Part shown: in pieces, positions 8,626 through 15,862 of the stretch
How the letters are laid out: each line of letters starts with the position of its first letter
How positions within the stretch are numbered: the stretch's first letter is position 1
Source of the DNA: Ascidiaceihabitans sp039975415
Lineage (GTDB): Bacteria > Pseudomonadota > Alphaproteobacteria > Rhodobacterales > Rhodobacteraceae
Assembly: GCF_039975415.1 (NCBI RefSeq)
Contig: NZ_JBDWHD010000004.1
DNA: 64,000 bases
Reading direction: 5' to 3' (one strand)
Notes under the pieces: model-generated
Databases searched by the model: none
What the model was told of the DNA's origin: nothing
The model's input: the letters and a program-made list of their open reading frames with translations, nothing else
Program-made: the position numbers and the translations under genes

Positions 8626-10248
8626 TCACTTGCCGATCAAAACTTCGCCGAATTCTTCCTTCAGCTTGCGTTTTAGGACTTTGCCAGTCGCCCCCAAAGG
8701 CAACGCATCAACAAAGACGACTTCATCCGGTATTTGCCATTTGGCAATCTTGTCATCAAAGGCCGCCAGAACGTCAGCCGCACTTGGGTCAGCCCCTTCT
8801 GCTTTCACGGCGATCAGAATGGGGCGTTCGTCCCATTTTTCGTGACGCGCCCCGATGACAGCCGCATTGGCCAGATCGGGATGGGCAATGGCGATGTTTT
8901 CCAGATCCACGGACGAAATCCATTCGCCGCCAGACTTGATGATGTCCTTGGACCGGTCTTTGATGCTGAGATAGCCATCAGGGTCGATGGTTGCCACATC
9001 GCCCGTATCGAACCACCCGTCTGTCAGGGTCTCATCGCTGGTTTTGCGGAAATAGGCGTCCAGAACCCAATGGCCCCGCACCAACAAATCGCCTTGGGCT
9101 TCGCCGTCCTCGGGCAAGGTGGCCCCTGTGTCATCGACGATTTTCATCTCAACACCCCAAACCGGGCGCCCTTGATTTTCACGCAGCTTGTTTTGTTCGG
9201 CTTGTGGCAAATCGCCATGTTTGGCCAACGGCTGGTTTGCTGTGCCAAGTGGCGACATTTCCGTCATGCCCCAGGCGTGAATGGTTTCGACGTTGTATGT
9301 GTCGCGGAACGTGTCGATCATCGACGGCGGGCAAGCGGATCCGCCCACAACCGTGCGTGTCAGGCTTTCCAGCTTCGATCCCGCTTTTTCCGCCTCGCCC
9401 AAAAGCCCCAGCCAGATTGTGGGAACACCCAAAGCCGTGGTGACGTTGTAGGTATCGATCAAATTGACCAACGACGCGCCATCCAGGCCAGGCCCCGGCA
9501 TCACCATACGTGCGCCCACCATGGCACAGGCATAGGGCGTGCCCCAGGCATTGACGTGGAACATGGGCACAACAGGCAGAACAACATCCATCGCCGAATT
9601 GCCAATGCAGTCTTTCAGGTTGGACGCAAAAGCGTGCAACACAGTTGAGCGGTGCGAATAAAGAACGCCTTTGGGATTGCCCGTGGTCCCGGAGGTATAG
9701 CACAATGATGACGCTGTGTTTTCGTCGATCTCGGGCCACTCGAAGTTTGCATCGCCTTCGGCAATGAAGTCGTCGTAGAATTTCAAACCTTCGATCTTGG
9801 CTGCGGCCTCTTCGTCGCGCCCTTCCATCAACACAACATGTTCCAAATGGGGGCATTTGTCGCGAATGGCCGCGACCAAAGGCACAAATGTCGCATCAAT
9901 AAACAGGACTTTGTCTTCGGCGTGGTTGATGATGTAGACCAACTGTTCCGGAAAAAGGCGTGGGTTGATGGTGTGGCATACGAAACCCGCACCGGACACA
10001 CCAAAGTAAATCTCAAGATGGCGGCGGTTGTTCCATGCGATGGTGGCACAGCGGGCTTGTGGGTCTAGACCCAGTTTGGTCAAGACATCGCCCAAACGCC
10101 GTGCATTCGCACCGACTTCCCCCCAGCTGGTGGTCTCGATCCCCCCGCCTGTATTTACGGAAAACACTTCGGTTTTCCCATGATAGCGCGCGGCGTGATC
10201 CACAAGTGACGAAATGGTCAAAGCGGATGTCATCATTTGGCCAAGCAT
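8626..10248 (-). CDS. Acyl-CoA ligase, DmdB-like
   Basis: ATP-dependent acyl-CoA ligase of the ANL family, 540 residues. It has the AMP-binding signature YTSGTTGNPKG near residue 182, the GWFDTGDVA motif and the C-terminal lysine region GATGKVLKRKL. From the N-terminal MLGQMM through MDVVLPVVPMFHVNAWG, it resembles DmdB, the 3-methylmercaptopropionyl-CoA ligase of DMSP demethylation, as I remember it from Ruegeria. DmdB enzymes also accept medium-chain fatty acids. Start: ATG 10248 has GGAGGT upstream. No dmdA, dmdC or dmdD is nearby, so a general fatty acid role is equally possible. The thioesterase gene diverges from its promoter region. Confidence 0.83.
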   Translation of the reverse strand: MLGQMMTSALTISSLVDHAARYHGKTEVFSVNTGGGIETTSWGEVGANARRLGDVLTKLGLDPQARCATIAWNNRRHLEIYFGVSGAGFVCHTINPRLFPEQLVYIINHAEDKVLFIDATFVPLVAAIRDKCPHLEHVVLMEGRDEEAAAKIEGLKFYDDFIAEGDANFEWPEIDENTASSLCYTSGTTGNPKGVLYSHRSTVLHAFASNLKDCIGNSAMDVVLPVVPMFHVNAWGTPYACAMVGARMVMPGPGLDGASLVNLIDTYNVTTALGVPTIWLGLLGEAEKAGSKLESLTRTVVGGSACPPSMIDTFRDTYNVETIHAWGMTEMSPLGTANQPLAKHGDLPQAEQNKLRENQGRPVWGVEMKIVDDTGATLPEDGEAQGDLLVRGHWVLDAYFRKTSDETLTDGWFDTGDVATIDPDGYLSIKDRSKDIIKSGGEWISSVDLENIAIAHPDLANAAVIGARHEKWDERPILIAVKAEGADPSAADVLAAFDDKIAKWQIPDEVVFVDALPLGATGKVLKRKLKEEFGEVLIGK

Positions 10249-10371
10249 TGGCACCTCCCAATTTTCTTTAACTCGCGCCAAACAAAACCATGGCGCTCTC
10301 CCTTGGTGCAGACCCTGCATGTGCAGACACGCGCTTGCAAGCCCCATGCTGGATCGCTAGTTGGTGACGTT

Positions 10372-10851
10372 ATGTCACCACGCTATCATACCAACCTGAC
10401 CGAGGCCGAGCAACGCGCCGAAGGTATCACGGAACCCGCCCCTTTGGCCTATGCCGACCGCGTACACCACGATGAATTGGACGCACTGCTGCATGTGAAC
10501 AACGTGCGGTATTTTGTGTGGTTTGAACGACTGCGGGTGCGGTTTATGGAAATGCACAACATCGGCACAATCGGTGACGAAACCAGCCCGCGCATCGTGG
10601 TGCGTGGCGGCAGCGTGCGCTACATAGAAGAGATGCTGCGCAACGAAGACTACATCGTGACCACGCGGTGCACGGAAATGCGCACAACCTCGCTAACGCT
10701 GTGTCAAACGATTTGGGCGCAGGGGCGCAAACGGGCGACGTTTGATTGCGTGATGGTGCTGCTTAAACAAGACGGCACGGGGCGCCAGCCGATCCCCGAA
10801 ACCATTAAGCAACAGCTGATCAACACTGATGGGGCAGTCCAAGCCCACTGA
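10372..10851 (+). CDS. Hotdog-fold acyl-CoA thioesterase (4HBT / YbgC-FadM type)
   Basis: A 159-residue single hotdog domain. YADRVHHDELDALLHVNNVR and YFVWFERLRVRFME match the 4-hydroxybenzoyl-CoA thioesterase pattern, with the acidic residue and HxNN at the catalytic helix. It would hydrolyse acyl-CoA esters in the cytosol. I start at ATG 10372. It is divergent from the DmdB-like ligase across 123 bases, so the two may form a synthesis/hydrolysis pair for the same thioesters, which is inference. It converges on pgi. Confidence 0.78.
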   Translation: MSPRYHTNLTEAEQRAEGITEPAPLAYADRVHHDELDALLHVNNVRYFVWFERLRVRFMEMHNIGTIGDETSPRIVVRGGSVRYIEEMLRNEDYIVTTRCTEMRTTSLTLCQTIWAQGRKRATFDCVMVLLKQDGTGRQPIPETIKQQLINTDGAVQAH

Positions 10852-10884
10852 TCCGTCTTCATCTCGCAAAGAAAACCTCGGGGT

Positions 10885-10900
10885 CTGGGGCTGGCCCCAG
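10885..10900. terminator. Possible hairpin terminator between thioesterase and pgi
   Basis: CTGGGG-CTGG-CCCCAG sits in the 57-base gap between two convergent genes, flanked by GG and CC that extend the stem past a T-T mismatch. It has no T-run, so this is a weak call. Confidence 0.35.
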
Positions 10901-10908
10901 TCCGACAC

Positions 10909-12510
10909 TTAGGGCGTGCGGTGCCGTTGCACAAAATCGACCAACGCTTGTGTCGACCCGTCTTTACCGTCCGCGCTTTGTGCACCTTCCACAACGGGTT
11001 GTAAGGCCGTTGCAAGTTCTTTGCCCAATTCCACACCCCATTGGTCAAACGAATTGATGCCCAGAATGACACCCTCAACAAACACCCGGTGCTCATAAAG
11101 GGATATGATTTGCCCCAGAACAAAAGGGTCCAGCTTTGGGTAGGCCAAAGTGATAGAAGGACGATTGCCGGAAAACACACGGTGGGCTGCCTGACGGTCC
11201 AGTTCTGCACCCTCAAAACCCTTCTTGCGCATCAACGCGCGGGCCTCATCTGTTGACCGCCCGCGCATCAAAGCTTCGGATTGCGCGAGGCAATTGGCGA
11301 CCAGCAAATGATGGTGATGTTCCAGATCAGGCTCATGGCCCTGAGCGGCAATCATGAATTCGCACGGGATCGTGCGGGTGCCTTGATGGATCAACTGGTA
11401 AAACGCGTGCTGGCCGTTGGTGCCGGGCGCGCCCCAGACAACGGGGCCTGTGTGCACAGGAACATCCGATCCGTCCATCCGCACAGACTTGCCATTGCTT
11501 TCCATTTCAAGCTGCTGGAAATAGGCTGGCAGTTGCCCCAGACGTTGATCGTAAGGCAACACGGCACGGGTGGTGTGCCCGCAAAACTGGTTGTGCCAAA
11601 TCCCGACCAATGCATGCATCAAAGGCATGTTTTCAGCGCCCTGCGCGGCCTGAAAATGTACGTCCATCGCCTGTCCACCGCGCAAAAACGCCATGAACCC
11701 GCGCCGACCGATGCCAATCATGAGACTTAGGCCAATTGGCCCCCACAGCGAATAGCGCCCCCCCACCCAGTCTTCAAATCCGAACACGCGTCCGGGTGGA
11801 ATGCCAAACTGTGACGTGCCCTCTTCCGAGGTGCTCAGGGCTGCAAACTGTGTGCCCGGATCGCCACCACCCTCTGACATCCACGCCCGTGCGGTGCGGG
11901 CGTTGGTCATGGTTTCAATGGTTGTGAATGTTTTCGACGCCACAATCACCAGTGTCGTTTTGGGATCAAGGCCGCGCAATGTGTCAGACACATCCGCCGC
12001 ATCAACATTAGATACAAAATGCACCGCAGGTCCATCATGATATGGGCTTAGGGCCTGTACGGCCATGGCGGGACCAAGATCAGAGCCACCAATCCCGATA
12101 TTGACGACATCGGTGATCTTGCTGGACCGAATTTCGTCCGCAAAGGTGCCCATCCGCCCCAGCGTGTCCAAAACGCCCGGCATGACGTCAGAGCCATCCA
12201 CCAGAACCGGACCGCCATCCAGATTGCGCAATGCGGTGTGCAACACGGCGCGGCCTTCGGTCTGGTTGATCTTTTGGCCGCTGAACATTGCATCGCGGTG
12301 CGCCGTGACATCGGCAGCTTCGGCCAGTGCCAACAAGGCGTCGCGGGTTTCGGCGTCAATGTTGGTTTTGGAATAGTCCAACCGCATGTCAGAGGTGTCA
12401 CACCGAAACGTATCGGCGTGGCTGGTGTCGTCAAACAACGATAGAAATTTACGGTCTGCGGTTGCTGTGTGACGGGCTTCCACATCGGCCCAAGCGTCTG
12501 AAAATGTCAT
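10909..12510 (-). CDS. pgi: Glucose-6-phosphate isomerase
   Basis: Interconverts glucose-6-phosphate and fructose-6-phosphate. The 533-residue product has the phosphosugar-isomerase signature DWVGGRYSLWGPIGLS, the SKTFTT phosphate-binding loop and the C-terminal region FDQWGVELGK with the catalytic lysine. The ATG at 12508-12510 overlaps the pgl stop by ATGA; a TTG lies three codons upstream. It is the last gene of zwf-pgl-pgi, so the operon handles all glucose-6-phosphate entry steps: oxidation through Zwf and Pgl, or isomerisation through Pgi. Confidence 0.96.
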   Translation of the reverse strand: MTFSDAWADVEARHTATADRKFLSLFDDTSHADTFRCDTSDMRLDYSKTNIDAETRDALLALAEAADVTAHRDAMFSGQKINQTEGRAVLHTALRNLDGGPVLVDGSDVMPGVLDTLGRMGTFADEIRSSKITDVVNIGIGGSDLGPAMAVQALSPYHDGPAVHFVSNVDAADVSDTLRGLDPKTTLVIVASKTFTTIETMTNARTARAWMSEGGGDPGTQFAALSTSEEGTSQFGIPPGRVFGFEDWVGGRYSLWGPIGLSLMIGIGRRGFMAFLRGGQAMDVHFQAAQGAENMPLMHALVGIWHNQFCGHTTRAVLPYDQRLGQLPAYFQQLEMESNGKSVRMDGSDVPVHTGPVVWGAPGTNGQHAFYQLIHQGTRTIPCEFMIAAQGHEPDLEHHHHLLVANCLAQSEALMRGRSTDEARALMRKKGFEGAELDRQAAHRVFSGNRPSITLAYPKLDPFVLGQIISLYEHRVFVEGVILGINSFDQWGVELGKELATALQPVVEGAQSADGKDGSTQALVDFVQRHRTP

Positions 12511-13175
12511 GCGGCCCAATGTACTGTTGCCCCCTGTACCACGGCGTTGATTGGTGCGTCTTCGGGGGGCGCATCCATGGCAGCTTCCAATGCTGCGCGT
12601 TTGTCATCGCCAAATATCACAAGATGTTTTTGCACAGCGCTGTTCAAAACCGGTGCGCTTAACGTCACGCGGGGTTCTTGGCCCTCCGCTTGTACCGCGC
12701 ATAAGTGCGGCGCATCGGCAGCCATAGCGTCTGACAGTCCCAACGCACCGGGAAACAATGAGGCCGTGTGCATATCGGCGCCCATGCCAAGCACCACAAC
12801 GTCCAGTGGCACATGCTGCTCAACCAGACCAGAGGTCTGCGCGGCCCCCTCTTTGGCCTCCTTGCCATCTACGTAATACGGCACAAAATGCGCGTCTGCG
12901 GCCCTGTCCATCAACAGGTGCCGATACAGCAGCCCGGCGTTTGAGCGGGCATGATCCGCAGGCACCCACCGTTCGTCGGTCAAAAGCACATCCACGCGGG
13001 CCCAATCCAGATCAGCCGCGCACAGCACATCGAAAATGGGTGCCGGCGTGGTGCCGCCGGGAACGGCAATCGATACGCGGTCAGGACCGACAAGGGCCAT
13101 ATTCAAGTCAGTCACAATTTGCTGGGCCACGTCCACCACAAGCATTTCACGGTCAGGATATTCTTTGAACTTCAT
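12507..13175 (-). CDS. pgl: 6-Phosphogluconolactonase
   Basis: Hydrolyses 6-phosphogluconolactone to 6-phosphogluconate. The 222 residues are typical of the DevB/Pgl family: VPGGTTPAPIFDVL near residue 40, TDERWVP near 66 and VVLGMGADMHTASLFPG near 127, where family enzymes have GxGxDGHxASLFP. Here the middle of that motif reads GADMHTAS instead of GxDGHTAS. It overlaps both zwf upstream and pgi downstream by ATGA, so the three are translationally coupled. Confidence 0.94.
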   Translation of the reverse strand: MKFKEYPDREMLVVDVAQQIVTDLNMALVGPDRVSIAVPGGTTPAPIFDVLCAADLDWARVDVLLTDERWVPADHARSNAGLLYRHLLMDRAADAHFVPYYVDGKEAKEGAAQTSGLVEQHVPLDVVVLGMGADMHTASLFPGALGLSDAMAADAPHLCAVQAEGQEPRVTLSAPVLNSAVQKHLVIFGDDKRAALEAAMDAPPEDAPINAVVQGATVHWAA

Positions 13176-14629
13176 GGTCTTACCTCGCGCCAGATACGCC
13201 CGTCACGGGCAAGAAGCTGGTCTGCATCTGTTGGGCCGTTGCTGCCTGAATCGTATGGTTTGGGCACATCACCCCGCGCCGTCCAGCCGTCGATGATAGG
13301 ATCGGTCCAAGCCCATGCGGCTTCGACCTCGTCACCGCGCATGAATAGCGTTTGGTTTCCGCGAATGACATCCATAATCAACCGCTCATAGGCATCGGGC
13401 GGATCACCGCCGTCTTCGCCCAAGGCTTCGGCAAAGCTCATGTCCAGCGGCACATCGACCAGACGCATGCCCCCCGGCCCGGGTTCCTTGATGGTCACTT
13501 TCATCGTGATGCCCTCGTTGGGCTGCAGGCGGATAGACAACACGTTGCGGTGGTCTTCGCCGTCTTCTTCAAAGATGGAATGGTTGCGCGCCTTGAACAC
13601 AACTGTGATTTCGCTGGACCGTGCCGACATGCGTTTGCCCGTGCGCAAATAGAATGGAATGCCAGCCCACCGCCAGTTGGAAATGCCGACCTTCATAGCC
13701 ACAAAGCTTTCGGTTTTGGACCGCGCATCACCTACGGCTTCACGGAAATCGGGATTGTCAGGACCCGCTGCATATTGGCCACGCACAATGTGGTGCGGCT
13801 CAACTTTGTCCAAGGCGCGGATCACCTTTAGCTTTTCGTCCCGCACAGCGCCCGGATCAAACTTGGCCGGAGGTTCCATCGCAATCAGGCACAACAGCTG
13901 CATCAGGTGGTTTTGCACCATATCGCGCATCGCCCCCGATTTGTCATAGTATTCGCCCCTGCCCCCGACGCCTACGGTTTCGGCCACAGTGATCTGGATA
14001 TGATCGACATATTGCGCGTTCCACAAAGGTTCGAACAGCGTATTGCCGAAGCGGACCGCCATCAGGTTTTGCACGGTTTCTTTGCCCAGATAATGATCAA
14101 TCCGGTAGATTTGGCTTTCATCGAAATGCTCGGCCAAGGATGCATTCAGCGCCTTGGCGGTCTTCAAATCGCGCCCAAAGGGCTTTTCCACCACGATGCG
14201 GCTTTGATCATCAGCAAGACCGTGGCTGTGCAACCGTTCGGCCAGATCACCAAACAGGCTGGGCGCTACAGAGAAATAGTAGGCACGCACCTGAACGCTG
14301 TCGCGCATCAGGTCGCTCAGTTCGGACCACCCCGTTTCACCGCGCGCATCAATCGCCACATAATGCAACCGATCCAGAAAGGCATCCAATGTGCCGTCTT
14401 CGCAAGACCGACCGCCGCCAAATTCGCGGATGGCCTCGGCCACCATGGTCTTATAACCTGCCGCATCCATGTCTGATCGCGCGGCCCCGATCACCCGTGC
14501 CCCGTCAGGCATTTGCCCCGCGCAGTAGCGACGAAACAACCCAGGCAAGATCTTGCGGCGTGCCAAATCCCCCGTGCCACCGAAGATCACCAGATCGAAT
14601 GCTTCGACGGGAATGATGCGAGATACCAT
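13172..14629 (-). CDS. zwf: Glucose-6-phosphate 1-dehydrogenase
   Basis: NADP-dependent oxidation of glucose-6-phosphate to the lactone, feeding the Entner-Doudoroff and pentose phosphate routes. The 485 residues carry the nucleotide motif GGTGDLARRK at about 17-26 and the active-site motif RIDHYLGKE. The start ATG has AAGGAAG eight bases upstream. It is first in zwf-pgl-pgi. A LacI-type palindrome lies just upstream, so sugar-responsive repression is plausible. Confidence 0.97.
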   Translation of the reverse strand: MVSRIIPVEAFDLVIFGGTGDLARRKILPGLFRRYCAGQMPDGARVIGAARSDMDAAGYKTMVAEAIREFGGGRSCEDGTLDAFLDRLHYVAIDARGETGWSELSDLMRDSVQVRAYYFSVAPSLFGDLAERLHSHGLADDQSRIVVEKPFGRDLKTAKALNASLAEHFDESQIYRIDHYLGKETVQNLMAVRFGNTLFEPLWNAQYVDHIQITVAETVGVGGRGEYYDKSGAMRDMVQNHLMQLLCLIAMEPPAKFDPGAVRDEKLKVIRALDKVEPHHIVRGQYAAGPDNPDFREAVGDARSKTESFVAMKVGISNWRWAGIPFYLRTGKRMSARSSEITVVFKARNHSIFEEDGEDHRNVLSIRLQPNEGITMKVTIKEPGPGGMRLVDVPLDMSFAEALGEDGGDPPDAYERLIMDVIRGNQTLFMRGDEVEAAWAWTDPIIDGWTARGDVPKPYDSGSNGPTDADQLLARDGRIWREVRP

Positions 14630-14661
14630 GCTAAGTCTTCCTTAAGTCTTCCAGAGCCTAT

Positions 14662-14716
14662 GTTACCGCTAACGGCGTCTACAGATATTCTACCTGTTGC
14701 GCAACATAAACGACAA
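14662..14716 (-). promoter_or_regulatory. Putative zwf promoter with LacI-type operator
   Basis: On the minus strand TTGTCG (14716-14711), an 18-base spacer and TAGAAT (14692-14687) form a plausible promoter with a start near 14680. Just downstream, GTTAGCGGTAAC (14673-14662) matches the LacI-family half-site layout GTTAnCGnTAAC, with one mismatch of symmetry beside the centre. Its place inside the transcribed leader would suit a repressor. No regulator gene is in the window. Confidence 0.42.
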
Positions 14717-14814
14717 AGTTCACAATGGTGTCAAAGGGGGAGACGCCGCCTTTTGTCTTGTCACGCTTTGCGCTAGGTCCCATGTACCACACGTAGCCAA
14801 CCGAAAGGCGTCTT

Positions 14815-15765
14815 ATGAAAGACCTCGATACATCCGCAAATCTTGGGAAGTTTCAAGACAGCGCCGTAACCGCCAAAGGTGAGGCACGCGCGACGGTGGC
14901 GTTGACCAATCCGCAAACGCTTTGGTTCAACACGGGCACGCTGTGCAACATTGAATGTGTGAACTGCTATATCGAAAGTAGCCCCACCAATGATGCGCTG
15001 GTCTATATAACCGCCGACGAAGTGCAGGATTATCTAAACCAGATCAAAGCGCGCAAATGGCCTGTGACGGAAATCGCCTTCACCGGCGGTGAGCCCTTTA
15101 TGAACCCACAGATGATCGAAATCATGCGTCGGTCGCTGGACGCAGGCTATGACGTTTTGGTTCTGACCAATGCCATGCGTCCGATGATGCGCAAAACCAT
15201 GCAGGCTGGTATTCTGGAATTGAACGCCGCCTACCCCGGCAAGCTGACATTCCGCATTTCCGTGGACCATTACCGCGCCGATCTTCACGATGCCGAACGC
15301 GGTGCGGGTGCTTTGGAAAAGACCATCACCGGCATGGCATGGTTGCGCGACAACGGTGTGCGTATGGCTGTGGCCGGACGTTCTGTTTTTGGGGACAGCG
15401 ACGAAGACAGCCGCGCAGGCTACGCCGCCTTCTATGCCGAACACGGGCTTGAGATCGACGCGCAAGACCCCGGCATGACCGTGCTGTTTCCCGAAATGGA
15501 CGAAACAGTGGAAGTGCCCGAAATCACCACCGCTTGCTGGGGCATTCTGGATAAATCGCCTGATGCGGTCATGTGCGCCTCAAGCCGTATGGTGGTGAAG
15601 CGCAAGGGTGCTGCCACTCCGGCTGTGCTGGCCTGTACGCTTTTGCCTTATTCGCCAGAGTTTGAATTGGGCACATCGCTGGAAGAGGCGGAAAAAGATG
15701 TGGCCCTCAATCATCCGCATTGTGCCAAGTTCTGCGTTTTGGGCGGGGCCAGCTGTTCGGCGTAA
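14815..15765 (+). CDS. Radical SAM protein with cysteine-rich C-terminus
   Basis: A 316-residue radical SAM protein. The [4Fe-4S] motif is Cys44-x3-Cys48-x2-Cys51 in CNIECVNCY, followed by the SAM-binding GGEPF near residue 91. Six further cysteines (241, 254, 274, 303, 307, 314) sit in the last 80 residues, a SPASM-like arrangement that may bind an auxiliary cluster. There is no peptide precursor gene beside it. The start has GAAAGG upstream. It lies between divergent zwf and downstream gyrA (97 bases). I recognise the superfamily but not the subfamily, so the substrate is unknown. Confidence 0.75.
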   Translation: MKDLDTSANLGKFQDSAVTAKGEARATVALTNPQTLWFNTGTLCNIECVNCYIESSPTNDALVYITADEVQDYLNQIKARKWPVTEIAFTGGEPFMNPQMIEIMRRSLDAGYDVLVLTNAMRPMMRKTMQAGILELNAAYPGKLTFRISVDHYRADLHDAERGAGALEKTITGMAWLRDNGVRMAVAGRSVFGDSDEDSRAGYAAFYAEHGLEIDAQDPGMTVLFPEMDETVEVPEITTACWGILDKSPDAVMCASSRMVVKRKGAATPAVLACTLLPYSPEFELGTSLEEAEKDVALNHPHCAKFCVLGGASCSA

Positions 15766-15862
15766 AAACGATCTAATTCCCGTCACGCCATTGCACATCA
15801 TCTATGCTGTCTGCTAGTCTTCGCATCAAGATATAGATGCAACAAGACATCGGGACAATCAC

